Assembly (NCBI GenBank): GCA_922989275.2
Contig: OV277858.1
Location: 4,216,001 to 4,280,000, forward strand
DNA from: Gari tellinella
Taxonomy: Eukaryota; Mollusca; Bivalvia; Cardiida; Psammobiidae
DNA length: 64,000 bases
Direction: 5' to 3'
Position numbers and translations under genes: made by a program. Below, in pieces: positions 34,857 to 46,225 of this stretch; positions within the stretch are counted from its first letter, which is position 1, and each line of letters opens with the position of its first letter. The notes beneath the pieces were generated by a model. That model was not told the origin of the DNA, did not search any database, and saw nothing but the letters and a program-made list of their open reading frames with translations.

Positions 34857-35017
34857 CCTTTTCTTACTGAATATTCATGTAAAAATCTGACCCACAATGA
34901 ACATCATCATCTTAGATAGCTTCTCATCTATTAACACATTCAAAATTTACAGTGTATTTGTCAAGATCACACTTGTCTTATTCAAACTGTGTAATCTGCC
35001 CGTCTGCTCGGTTTTTA

Positions 35018-35474
35018 TGCCCCCTGCATTGACAGATGCGGAGGCATATAGTAATCGTCCGTCCGTCCGCGTGTCCGTAACAAGGTTAAGTAGAATTTAC
35101 TGTTTCGTCTAGCATCAACACCGCTTACCCAAATGCTTGGATACTTATACAGTTGTTGCATTTTCTGACTACAATGCTTTGATACTTATACAGTTGTTGC
35201 ATTTGACCATTCCCTATCCACCAATATCACCAAACTTTGACCTTGACCTTGACCTAATTTGGATTTAGAATATTTTAAATAGGCTATTTCCTGGTTAACT
35301 AGATTTTACCGTTTCGTCTAGCATCAACACTGTTTACTACAATGCTTCGATATTTATACAGTTACTGCCTTGGACCATTACCAACTCACCAATAATACCC
35401 AAGCTCAGTTCAACCTTGACCTAATTTGGATGCCACCGGGGGCATAAACGTTTATTGAACGCGCAGTCTTGTTT
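35018..35474 (+). mobile_element. ATGCCCC...GGGGGCAT repeat, copy 2
   Basis: Same head (TTTATGCCCCCTGCATTGAC, 'agatgcggaggcatatagt') and tail (GCCACCGGGGGCATAAACGT, 'ttattgaacgcgcagtcttg') as copy 1 and in the same orientation, with an internal deletion and a short local duplication ('gatacttatacagttgttgcatt' twice). Confidence 0.7.
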
Positions 35475-36060
35475 TTTTATACGCCCACCTCAAGAAGTGT
35501 TCGTATATTGGCATGACCCTGTCTGTCCGTCCGTGAATAAGTTCGTTCGTTTGTCTGTTCTTCTGTCAACATTTTGTTTGTCCTCAGTTTTTCCAGAACA
35601 CTATTGAAAGGATATTAATGAAACTTCACATAAATGGTATATGCATAAAGATCTGAATGTGAGTCGAGTTGAGGTTTATTCAATTTTTTGTTACAGAGTT
35701 ATCTGCCTTTGATGTACTTAAATATGCTATAATAAGCTTGTCCGGAGTTTTCTCGAAAAACTTTTGGAGGAATATTAATGAAACTTCACACAAATGTTAG
35801 AAACATAAGGATCTGAAGCTGTGTCAAGCTTGAGGTTCATTTAATTTTTCGTTACAGAGTAATCTGCCCTTGATATACTCAAATATGCTATAAAAAGCTT
35901 GTCCGGACTATTTGAAGGATATTGATGAAACGTCACACAAATGTTAAAGTCATCAAGATCTGAAGATGAGGGAAATTTTAAAATAAGTTGATTTGTTGTT
36001 ACACAGTTATCTGACCTTGATGTACTAAAATATGATATGAAAGGCTGTGTTAACACACTA
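35475..36060 (+). repeat. Tandem-module dispersed repeat (atacgcccacc head)
   Basis: Head 'tatacgcccacctcaagaagtg...gtctgtccgtccgtg' followed by about 140-bp modules repeating 'ggatattaatgaaacttcacacaaatg', 'aaggatctgaagctgtgtcaa' and 'gttacagagttatctgcccttgatgtactcaaatatgcta'. Non-coding. Confidence 0.65.
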
Positions 36061-36379
36061 AGCAACTACAGTTTTGAATGGACTTTGATTATATTTACCC
36101 ACAGTATAATTATTGAAGTAAAAGTTCATGAAAGGGTTGATTATTTTTTAAATCGGATCATCGTGTCAAGAGTTATTTGCCCTTGGTGTACTCAGATATG
36201 CTAGAAAAGGTTTTTTACAGTAATGTTGGTGCTTTACCCCTCGACTACATCCGCCAGTGAATAATTTGAGAGAAAAACCATTGATAATACATTAATTTGA
36301 ATTCAGAATGAATTATTTTCCTTTTATGTTGTATATATATGAATCGGTCTCCTTAAACTAATATCGGTCACCTTTAAGG

Positions 36380-37576
36380 CAGTATGTAGGCCAAAATAAC
36401 GCATTTTTTAAACCTGAATATTCAGGCAGATACGTAATCTAAACATATAAAAATAAGTAATCCGCGATGATTATGGAGGCAATAAATCTGAAAAACACCT
36501 GAATTAATTTTGTGAAAAAAAGTCGACTTTTAAATCGGTTTGTTGACATCCGATCAACGGCGGAGATTTTCCGAGTTCGTCCGGCTTGCGCCCGGTAAAG
36601 ATGTTTTCATAGCTCATTATTAGTGTTTTCTTCTGACTTGACAGAGTTATTTTTAGATTGGAACATTCTAAAACTTTAAAAGGGATGAGTATTCCCTACA
36701 TCCAGCAATAAACATTGATAGCTGTATTTATTGTGCGCAGTATACAGTAGAGAATACATTTTTCTTCCCCGTTTAAACGCAAAGGCAATGCACGTAACTG
36801 TGGAAATGTACTTTTAGAAGTTTTGACTATTATTTTTTAATCTGAGTAGCAAAAAGGTTGGAGCCTGATCAAACGCCGGGTTACCCGGCGTCTGACCTGG
36901 CTCCAATGTGTTTGCAATGGAAATAATAGTTTTGTATACAAATGCGTTTATTGGGAGAGAATAAAATATCAGTAAAGTTAGCGCAGCGGTCTCGTGCTGC
37001 ACGGGAACCATACTTATCTCAAGTAGGAAAGTGTACGATGATGTAGTCGATGTTACCTTGCATACAGTGGAGAAAATGTTATTCTTTTCCAATAAACGCG
37101 TTTACGCTAAAACCATGATTGCAACTGCAAAGAGTATGGAGCAGATCAGACGCCGGGTAACCCGGCGTCTGATCACGCACCAAACTGTTTGCCGCTCAGA
37201 CTTATGCGTTTGTGTTTCGTTTGCGTTTAAACGGGAAAGAATAACGTTTTCTCCACCGTTACCTAAATGGTTATGAACTATTCTGTTCTAAAAATAACCC
37301 AGACAAGTCAGAAAAATCGGATCGATCTCGTGACTCTTATTTGACCTTACGGAAACTCTCGGAAGCCGGCACGAAGATGTGTTATGAAAACAAAAAGCTT
37401 ATTTTTCCAACCATCTCGGTAAGAAATCGGCACATTTATAAATGGTTCTGAAAGAAAGGGGGGCATGTTTCAGGCACCTGACAACGGATTTCGCTTAGTT
37501 TTAACACATAGAAAATGCTCTTATATAAGAAATTGCGCGATTTAAACATAAATTTGGGCGAAATTATGGCTTTAAA
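36380..37576. mobile_element. 1.2-kb composite element, inverted copy of 14,221-15,458
   Basis: Reverse complement of the 14.2-15.5 kb block, from GGCAGTATGTAGGCC to ATTATGGCTTT. Inserted in a tandem array whose units resume on both sides, so the two ends are visible. Contains the hairpin MITE 37,065-37,258 and another hairpin at 36,855-36,917. Confidence 0.7.
37065..37258. mobile_element. CAGTGGAGAA-type hairpin MITE
   Basis: CAGTGGAGAAAATGTTATTC at the left (TA precedes it) and AATAACGTTTTCTCCACCG at the right; centre CAGACGCCGGGTAACCCGGC. Confidence 0.75.
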
Positions 37577-38079
37577 CCTGAATATATGTTGTGTCTACTT
37601 AAAACCCCCAAATAATTTGAGAGAAAACAATTAATACATTAATTTGAATAATTTGAGAGAAAAACCATTGATAATACATTAATTTGATTTTAGAAAAATT
37701 GTTTTCCGTTTATGTTATATATATATATCAATCGGTCTCCTTAATCTAATATCGGTCACCTTAAACACGAATATTATGTTGTGTCTACTTAAACCCCCCA
37801 AATAGTTTGATAGAAAAACCATTGTTAATACATTAATTTGAATAATTTGAGAGAAAAACCATTGATAATACATTAGTTTGAATTTAGAATGAATTTATCC
37901 CTTTCATGTTGTATATATATATGAATCGGTCTCCTTAAACTTATATTGGTCACCTTAAACTCAAATATATGTCGTGTTAACTTAAACCTCTCAAATAATT
38001 TGAGAGAAAAACCATTGTTAAAACATTAATTTGAATAATTCGAGAGAAAAACTATTGTTAATTATTAATTTGTACAAAC

Positions 38080-38180
38080 ATTTTTTTTTTTTTTTTTTTT
38101 TAAATTTTTAGGACAGGGCGTCGGCAAACACGGGCAGGGCGCGGTACCCTCCTAAAAGACCTAGCTGGAGCACTGTTAAA
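38080..38180 (-). repeat. SINE 3' fragment with poly(A) tail on the minus strand
   Basis: Starts with a run of more than 20 T on the plus strand, followed by AGGACAGGGCGTCGGCAAAC and GGGCAGGGCGCGGTACCCTC. Read on the minus strand this is a GC-rich body ending in poly(A), the shape of a retroposed SINE, inserted in the tandem array. Confidence 0.55.
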
Positions 38181-38489
38181 TACATTAATTCGAATTTAGA
38201 ATGAATTTATCCATTTTCTGTAATATATATATGAATCGGTCTCCTTAAACTTTTATTTATCCCCTTAAACTCGAATATATGTTGGTCTACTTAAACGTCC
38301 TTACAAAATATAAGGGAGACCAATATTTTTGTATATTTTTAAATACTTAAATTTTCTAAAAAATTTTTTTACAAAAGCCTTAATTACAACTTAAACATGA
38401 TTTATTGAGTAAAAAACCCCCCAAAAACCAATAAGATAAAAAATATATAAAATGTCTCCTTAAACCCCATATTTAGGGACGGTCCCCCT

Positions 38490-38550
38490 AATGCCTTCAC
38501 TAGGATTATATATGCTTTTATATATTATATATAATCCTAGTGAAGGCATT
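38490..38550. repeat. 24-bp-arm hairpin
   Basis: AATGCCTTCACTAGGATTAT and its exact complement ATAATCCTAGTGAAGGCATT flank a TATAT-rich loop. It sits at the edge of the LINE remnant. Confidence 0.75.
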
Positions 38551-38559
38551 GCATAGGCT

Positions 38560-39230
38560 TGCAGGAAAACGGTCAATAAAAATAGAGAAAACAAAGTGCA
38601 CAGTTCTTTTGGAATTGAGTATATTAAGGAGGTCAGCTTTGTCTTTGTTTCCAGTTGCAACAGTTTCAATATAATACAGAGTTCATAGTGTGGGTTTTTC
38701 ATCAGTAGTACTTTAGAGTTGTCCACCAATCTTGAGAGCTATGAGTTCTTGTAGTAAGTTTCGAGACTAAATCCATATTATAACTTTGTTTAACGTCACG
38801 GTTTAGATTTACAATTTCATTTTGGAGCCTTTTGAATTTGTAATTTATTTTCTTTGCTTTTTCATTATACGTTGTTACAAGCTTTTTTTTGTAAGTGAGT
38901 TGTAATCCACTGAGGCTCGTTTGGTTTTACTGCGGCAATTTTAATTGGATTGCTTTTTTTACTTAGATCAGTAAAATCTTTGTTGTAGAAGTTAATGTCT
39001 TCATTTCTCAGTCGGTTCATTTAGTCATATTTGCGTTATGTCGTAAAGTATCGTAATGTCCTTTGCAATAGGAACATATGCGTCTTTGATATGAATTGAT
39101 TTTAGGTTTATAGCATACATCGGACATTGGTATCTTTGATATTGGTTTAACTAACTTGTGTATGTGCGTATACTAAAATAATATCAATGTGTGGAGATGA
39201 ATGACTTTGACGATGTTTGTTCTTAATGAA
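38560..39230 (-). pseudogene. Decayed non-LTR retrotransposon (LINE) fragment
   Basis: Read on the minus strand from about 39,230 downward, pieces of a LINE open reading frame appear in shifting frames: an endonuclease-end-like stretch, then RLRNEDINFYNKDFTDLSKK near 39,010, KPNEPQWITTHLQKK near 38,920, a frame change, EKAKKINYKFKRLQNEIVNL, and HSSQDWWTTLKYY* ending near 38,695; KADLLN follows in another frame near 38,625. A basic helix followed by WW and a KADLLN motif is the usual linker between endonuclease and reverse transcriptase in Jockey/CR1/RTE-like elements (family knowledge). Neither the RT core nor the 5' end is seen. Stops and frameshifts make it dead. The exact clade is not determined. 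Confidence 0.6.
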
Positions 39231-39640
39231 TCATAAAGCAGTTTTACTGTATGATGCAAAACAGTTGTTATGTACAGTTTGAAAATTTCTCAACACGTTT
39301 ATTTACATCGATCAAAAGTGACGAAAGGATACTCATGATTTCATTAGAGATGCCTCAAAACTAGTTTACTGAAAACGTTACAAGAGGTGATCATTTTATT
39401 ACTATTTAAACATTTTGTCAATTTTCCGGAGAACACTGGACATCTTTTGACTATTTAAAAAAAATGACAAACAGTGATATTCCTGAACAAAAGGCTCTTT
39501 GGAAGTTATTTAACCTGGGTCTACACTTTTTAAATATTTACTTGTATTGTTCACATGTACTTTACTAAGCTGTTTGTAAATGGCAGCTACACTTTTAAAT
39601 AAAATTTGATTTTGTGATATCTCAATATAAACTATTTGCA
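39231..39640. other. Intergenic DNA, nothing identified
   Basis: AT-rich; no feature recognised. Confidence 0.35.
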
Positions 39641-39642
39641 GG

Positions 39643-39680
39643 TACAGTGAACCTCACTTATAACGAACTTGGATACGACG
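39643..39680. repeat. Single Tc1/mariner-like terminal repeat
   Basis: TA followed by CAGTGAACCTCACTTATAAC resembles the end of a pogo-like element. No matching partner was found within the window. Confidence 0.4.
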
Positions 39681-39769
39681 AAATACTGCTAAATGCAAAC
39701 TCAAAGTAATTCACCGACCGTTACTTCTTTATTTTAATGCTCTCCTGTTTGGTTAAGATGAAATGCATG

Positions 39770-40030
39770 TCACAGTGTGTATGTTTATCATCACTTGTAC
39801 GTCTTTGTTGCATAAGCGCGCTTTTATTGCGATGTGGTATAGTGCATTACTGCAAACCTGGCGATCCGGGTTCAAACCCGGGTCGGAGCGGGTGTTTCTT
39901 TATAAAGACACCCGGCTACATTTGGCGCCCAACGTGGTTAAGAAAGACCTGTGGTATCAATAGGCGAGGCAATTCTACATAGACAGCAAAAACAGTAACA
40001 CGACCACGACGAAGGATCCAACATAACATC
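39770..40030 (+). repeat. Possible solo LTR/PBS or tRNA-like SINE
   Basis: ATCCGGGTTCAAACCCGGGT is a B-box/T-arm-like palindrome. Next come TTTATAAAGACACCCGGC and TACA, then TTTGGCGCCCAACGTGG. The last resembles primer-binding sites next to 5' LTRs of Gypsy-like elements (recalled, not checked). No second LTR or gag-pol was found, so a SINE is an equal alternative. Confidence 0.3.
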
Positions 40031-40980
40031 AGTGGTAAGGACCATGACGAAGGACATTTTACAGGAGCAACAAGCTATTAGGACCAGGTCGAAGGGTCAT
40101 TTGTCTAAACGACAACGACAGCAGTTTTCTAAGTAAGAACTGACTTTTCATTTTTTCAAGAACAGTATTTTTCAACAGTATTCCAGTGGGATCTTAGGAT
40201 AGTGTTTTTTCATAATTTTTTCATCATATTTTTAGTGAACTAATTTTCTTAACACTTTCCCTTATGCGCGCGTGTCAGCGCGTGTTTCATTATTACCTTA
40301 TGAGCCCGTAAAAGCGCGACTTTATTTATTCCCTGATAAGCGCGGCTTTCCGCGGGTTATCAATTACCTGATGAGAGCGGGTTAGAACGAGTCCTCTATT
40401 TAGCGGCTAAAATCTCATTCTTCTACTGAAATTTTACTGTCCGGGTGTCTACACATTTAAAGTGTGTTCAAATATCTTACGAAATCCCAAATCTAATTAT
40501 AGGGTTGCTACACAAATAATTTCATAAAACGAGGCTTAGGTCATAAGTTGTGACCTGTTGTTGATCGGTGATCTCCGTAAGACGTGCATATGATACTGCA
40601 CGCACTACTCGTCAGTTTTCGGAAAGTACGATCTATGTCAACTTATGAAATATGCAGAATTTTCTAACTGTTCCTGAGGTCAACATCTAAATATAGTTAA
40701 CCAATGGAATCGCGGAATTCCATAGAGCACGTTCCACATGCATGCCATCTACAAAAGTATCACAGGGGGATGCCGCTTGACCGTTGCGCGACACACCGGA
40801 AGCGGGGTAATAAAGTTTCGGCTCATCAAAAGTAAGTATAATCCTAGGCGGTAGACAGAAATATCAATCAACTAATTAACCAATCAAGCAAATCACATCT
40901 GCAGGTCTCTGACAATTTTTTACTGTCCCATCTCGCAACTCGGATTCTAATCTTGATCCAAACTGTAAAAATGAAACGAA
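40030..40980. other. Intergenic DNA, nothing identified
   Basis: A GCGCG-rich stretch (40,265-40,400) with 'ttatgcgcgcgtgtcagcgcgtg' and repeated 'ttacctgatgag' may be part of the preceding element's leader. No gene recognised. Confidence 0.3.
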
Positions 40981-40984
40981 AAAC

Positions 40985-41480
40985 TGAGCTGTGAATCATT
41001 TTGGATCCTGATGAGAACCAAGCTACTCGGCATCTCATCTACATCAAATGTGTGTCAAACTAGAAAGAAAGTAAAAATTTAATAATGCAAAGGTGTCAAA
41101 CAGTTTGGATCCTGATGCAGAGCCGATCTACACGGTGTCTGATCAAGATTCAAACCGATTGCGTAGGAATTCACGTGAGAAAAGAATTATAATAGATATC
41201 AAACAGTTACGACGCAGAGTCACTCAACATTGTGATCGGGATCCAAACTGTCTGAATTTATATCAAAGGAATATTTCTTTATAAAATGTAAATCTGTTAA
41301 GATCTTGATCAGATGGCGAGCTACTCGGCGTCTCATCTTCATCTCCGAGTTACTAAGTATCTGAGCTATATCATTGCCTTTAGATCCAGATCAGACTCCG
41401 AGTTACTGAGAATCTTAGTTGTATCAATGCTTAGATCAATATCGGACTCAGAGTTATTCGGCGTATTATCTGGATTTTAG
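40985..41480. repeat. Cluster of five to six diverged GATGAGACGCCGAG hairpins
   Basis: Successive stem-loops of the form GATCCTGATGAGAACCAAG...CTCGGCATCTCATC occur at about 41,008, 41,110, 41,200, 41,310, 41,390 and 41,440, spaced about 50-110 bp. This is a tandem series of the hairpin otherwise found singly inside MITEs. The 63-codon frame at 41,093 is read through these. Confidence 0.6.
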
Positions 41481-43700
41481 TTGTTTTGAAATGCTATTCT
41501 ATGGTATTCTATTGTAGACAGCAGGTAAATCGTTACTTCATGCGGTATATATATTTACCATAGTAACATAAATGTAAGTAAAAATATATTGGAAATATAC
41601 TGACTTGTATCGTTTTCACCCAATTGCATGCAGCTTATTCAAACTTAAAATTGTATGAAAATTACAAAGTTAGAAAGGACATTTAATTTTATACAAACTT
41701 TACATTTACACTGTTATAATTTGGTGAAGCAAAAAAGCAGTTATAAGGGCTTGAAAATAACAGGTACCATACATCTAAGTGTCAGTAATAAAAAGGATTG
41801 GAAATACATTGACTTGTATCGTTTTAACCCAGTGACATTCTACTTATTCATAGTTCAAATTGTATAAGAATAATACCGTTTGAAAGAGAATTTAATTGTC
41901 TACAACATTTACATTTACACTATTATGCTATTGTGAAGCAGAAAGGAAGTTAATAGGGCTTAACAATGACAGGTGTCAAATTCACACTAATTTTCCAATA
42001 TTTCCAATTAGGTGTATTGGTGAGGCATATACGGATATGGCCTAATTGCTATCAGGTAAAAGGTTAAGTAGTTAGGACGGACAGTGACATTCATTTAACC
42101 ACCAAATCTGTGATGTGGAGGACTGTGGAAAGGATATATTCTAATATTTAATAAAATTCTTAAAATTTAGTGTTAAGGGCTCCGGAACAGTCGAAAGAAG
42201 GCAGAGTCTGTCTTGTCTTACATAACAAGTTTTAAACAAGTTTAAATCTAAATTTATATTATCGTTGTTTGTCGGGTTCTTTGTTCTAAACGCTTAGATA
42301 ACTCGAGAAGCAAAGGTGTATACAGGTTTCACGGTCAAAATGAACGTTCTCATTGCTTATCAAGGCGTTGCTGCTTAACTGCTTAAAACCTTCAGAAGTA
42401 AAGAGTTTGTACAGGTTTTCTAAATAAGTTCATATTCTCGTTGCTTGATAATATGTTGCTGCTTAACTGCTTAAAGGCTTGAGAGGTAAAGGGTCTTGAC
42501 TATATAAATTATGCTTAATAAGTTCATACCTTGACTGTTTATCAGGATGTTGATGTATCTGGTTAAAATCTCGAGGAACAATGAGTTTATGTAATAAACT
42601 GGTCATTTTCCTTGTTTAATTTGTTTTGCGTTTGTTAAATTATATTTGATCTATATTCTGTTTATTTAGTAAAGCTGGTCATTTTTCATTTTAGTCTGCT
42701 TGCCTTTAGTCGATTTATTCACATTGGTCCTTAATTATGTTTAAAAACTGTTGCTAGCCTTGTAGATACTATATTTGATGAGACATTTCGGAGAGAGGGT
42801 ATTTGTAAGGGAGTAGTTCACTAGTCATTGAACATTTTCTATAGCCTCAAACAGTTTTTAGAAGAGAATCCATGACCATTTGACAATTTAAGACGTTGTT
42901 GCCTTCAATTTCAGCTATTTTGTGATATTTTCATTATATTGCCTGCATCGATATCGTTAGGTAGTTGATAAAGGCGTGTATCTCAATATAGCCATTTTTT
43001 AAGTATTTGGAAGCTGTATTTGTACATGTTTTCTGCGTTGCAAGTTTTGAAACTGACCTATACCATTTTTACATCTTGAAATGCCATGTACTTCTGTTTT
43101 TGCAGCCATTTTGATTAGTGACGTAGCTATTTAGTAGCGTGTAAGAAACACGCCTCGATTAGTTGAGGATCTTTGTTTACAGGCTACTTTGCATATTCTT
43201 AGTTACATGTGAGCTGTTGTTGTGACGTCACTTGAGTAGTTTGGTCACGTAAAAAGCTTTTTGGTCGTTGATTGGATTTGGCACGGGAATAGCCTCAGTC
43301 TGAATTTATTTTGACCACATGTTATCATCTCGTACACTGATTGGTTTGAGAGTGATAAACAAACATGAGATTGGTATCACATGTTATATTCGGCGTAATC
43401 CATTGGTTTATGCATTGGTATTGATAGTAACCAGGAAAGCACATGTTATTGGAGTTTAGTTTGTATTGTTTACACACAGAAGGTAAAAGACATTTGTGCA
43501 CTTACTGAATTTGACTTTATACTTGAACAAATTGGTTGAAATTAAACAGATAGACATTTTGCTGATGTTTTAATTGAATTTAATTGAAAAATAATTTGGA
43601 AAATCAGATTAATATTGAGAATTGACAGCTTGCTTAGTAAGACATTGATTGGAAGTTAGACTGAAATAAGGATTATAACCACTAATATTGTTACCTTTAC
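41480..43700. other. Intergenic DNA, only local duplications
   Basis: A ~250-bp duplicated block ('atacattgacttgtatcgtttt...catttacactgttat') occurs at 41,600-41,720 and 41,800-41,930, and phrases such as 'ttgctgcttaactgcttaaa' repeat at 42,370 and 42,460. No gene or RNA recognised. Confidence 0.45.
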
Positions 43701-43711
43701 TTAGCACCAAC

Positions 43712-44180
43712 TAACAGCAATTATCATCATCATTATTATTACTACTACTACCAGTGAGCATTTTAGATCATCTCATCACTACTATTACATGCAAACAGCA
43801 ATTGGAGTTTAGATTTGAATCATCATTTGAAATAGTATTGCTGCCCCTACTTGTCCTATATAACAGCAATAATCATCATCATTACCATTACTGCTACTAC
43901 CAGCAAACAGTTATTATAGGCTTATACTTGAATTGGTTTTGGAACTTTCTTGTATTGATTTACCTAATATTGCTTCCGTTTGACAACAGTTATCATCATT
44001 ATTAATGCTTCTACTACTACTACTATAACAAATTAACAGCTTTGCACAACATTATTCTTGCTATTGCTGCTACTACAGGTTAACAACTTTAGTCATAATT
44101 GTTGCTACTACTACCGCTACCGGTGGATAATAGTTATTATCAGTACACATCTTGTTTGGTTAATTTGCCCCTACTACTTG
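43712..44180 (+). repeat. Triplet-rich imperfect tandem repeat
   Basis: Five or so units of CAGCAATTATCATCATCATT followed by TATTACTACTACTACCAG-type sequence. The codon-like periodicity gives open frames rich in His/Tyr/Leu that I treat as artefacts. Confidence 0.7.
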
Positions 44181-46019
44181 CAATCAGCTACTATTATCAA
44201 CCTTTTTTAATCAGTGATCACTTAGGTGAATTGAAAATCGTAATGAATCTTTTAAGTTAAAAAGAAAACTTTGAATATTGGTAAAAGTTTATTCATACTT
44301 TGAAATATTATTTCTAATTTTTATAGTAATTAATATTATTATTTCACTTTGACTTCATTTTGACTTTAATTTACATAGGTTATTTATACTTTGCCAATGT
44401 GTTAGAGATTCAATTTTCTTTTCAACATTGGCATTGAATTTAATGTAGTTTTACATAGGTCTTTTAAAATTAAATATTTGTTACTACTGCTCTTAGACAA
44501 TAATCATCATCAATATTTTACTTTGACATTATTTTGATATAATAACTTTAGGTATTTTGACAAAAAAATTAGTTATTGAAATTATTTTGAATAATTACTT
44601 TAGTGTTTACAGATATACTTATAGATACTACTACTCGAATTAACACCATTTGTCATCAGTAACTCAATCTGACTGTGTAATTTGAAATTTAGAAATAAGA
44701 TATCAGATATCAGAGATCTTTTCTTAGAAATTATTGAAATATTCAGTTTCATTTTTTTTGTCTTCACCAGTATTACAATATAATTTAACCCTCATCCGGA
44801 CCTTGCCGAAACCTCCGTTTTGAGATTGTTAGGGTCCATTGGACCCCATTGCGCATTTTTGTTTTTTTCTAAGTCAAGATAGGTTTTTGTGATATAACTG
44901 ATGCCGCATTATAAAGTGGTGTGTTTGTGTTATATGGTAGTGACAATACCGAAACGTTGATCTCACTGTTATCATGGCACCAGTGACCATAGTAACATAA
45001 AACACTAAGTTTTTTGCTGTAAAATCGAATTTTATCTAATAACTTTTGCAGAAAATGTACAGATCGGGAGATGTGGACAAATTTATCACTAAATATACAT
45101 TTGTATTACATTAATGGTGTATCTTTTACAGAACTATATTAATATTTGGAAGAAAATGACAAAAATATGGTTGGGGTCCAGTGGACCCCAAATAATATTT
45201 ATGCATATTAACATGGGCTACTATACAATTTTTAAACACGACTGATTTAAAAACGTTATTAGTGGAACATATGTAACGAAAACAGCTTTCCAGCTGATCA
45301 ATATAGTCGATTTGCTAAGCTTTGTTTCTGCTTCCAATTATGTCATGGCAATAGCTGTCCCAATTTATTTGACCTGTCTCCGTGCATGTCTTAGCTCCGT
45401 GCAGGATTCATGACACTGACGCTGAGACAGTGACAAGTCAAATATGTGTGATAAACGTAAGTATGGTAAACACATATAATGAAAGAAACACACACATAAC
45501 TTAAAATGGTAAAGACATACGAGTTTTGAATATCAATTGCTTAACACCATGTCTTGAGTACATATATCTGCTTCATATTATCACATGTCTGATTAGCTGC
45601 ATGAATCTGTCCTATACGCAGTTGCAGGTGTAACTATGGGCCGCCGTTTTTTGTATCATTGTAATGAACTATAATTTGAGGTTTCCTGGGATCATCATCT
45701 ATTACATTAATTTTGATTCATGAATGAAATAACAATAAATTGTATCATACATTAGGTTAAGCTACTGCTGAACAAGCGTTTGCCATACGTCCTAATTGGA
45801 ACGCGTTTGTCTGTTGTATGTCTTTCTTCCCCAGTAGCTATATAGTTGAATCTGATATACTGAACAATGACAACGAAGCATTTAAATAGGCCTCTTAAAT
45901 ACCGACCGATCAGACCTCCTTGACCAACGTACAATAGGGTCAAGGTCAAAGGTCAAGGTCACCATTATTTGCCCATGACTGCCATGGAAACTTCCAGAAA
46001 GGACCAGGGGCCGTATTCT

Positions 46020-46225
46020 GAAACATTCTAAGATAAATTATTTTCTAAGTAAATCAATATTTTCTTAGATTTTGGACATTTCAACTAAGAATTTGAGATT
46101 TCCCTCTAAAAAGATAGAAAATTCTTAGAATTTTTCTAAGATGGTAAAATTGTCTATAGAATATTCTTAAAAGTTTAGAAAGCTTCTACCTCTCTTATCT
46201 TTTTAAGAAATTTCTAAGATAAATA
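46020..46225. promoter_or_regulatory. Left subterminal TTCTAAGA motif array
   Basis: About eight TTCTAAGA/TTCTTAGA-type octamers in both orientations within 200 bp of the left terminus (near 46,025, 46,043, 46,063, 46,084, 46,122, 46,133, 46,162, 46,211). Subterminal repeats of this sort are where Harbinger Myb-like proteins bind in studied elements; binding here is inferred. Confidence 0.6.

Larger units (their letters stand above)
36255..38320 (+). repeat. Tandem array of ~170-bp units, interrupted
   Basis: Units contain AATAATTTGAGAGAAAAACC, 'attgataatacattaatttgaattta', TATATATATGAATCGGTCTC and 'cttaaact(c)aatatatgttgtgtctacttaaac'. One unit lies at 36,255-36,380; the rest run from about 37,575 to 38,300. 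The composite element at 36,380-37,576 and a poly(T) insert at 38,080-38,180 split the array. Confidence 0.75.

Noticed and set aside
39770..40030. Complete LTR retrotransposon
   Set aside because: A possible LTR end and primer-binding-like sequence are seen, but no second LTR, gag or pol follows.
43754..44005. 83-codon frame rich in His, Tyr and Leu
   Set aside because: Translation of a triplet-rich tandem repeat.
44785..46007. piggyBac transposase gene in the outer element
   Set aside because: Neither half has a frame with a recognisable DDD transposase; the 65-codon minus frame at 45,752-45,949 is unremarkable.
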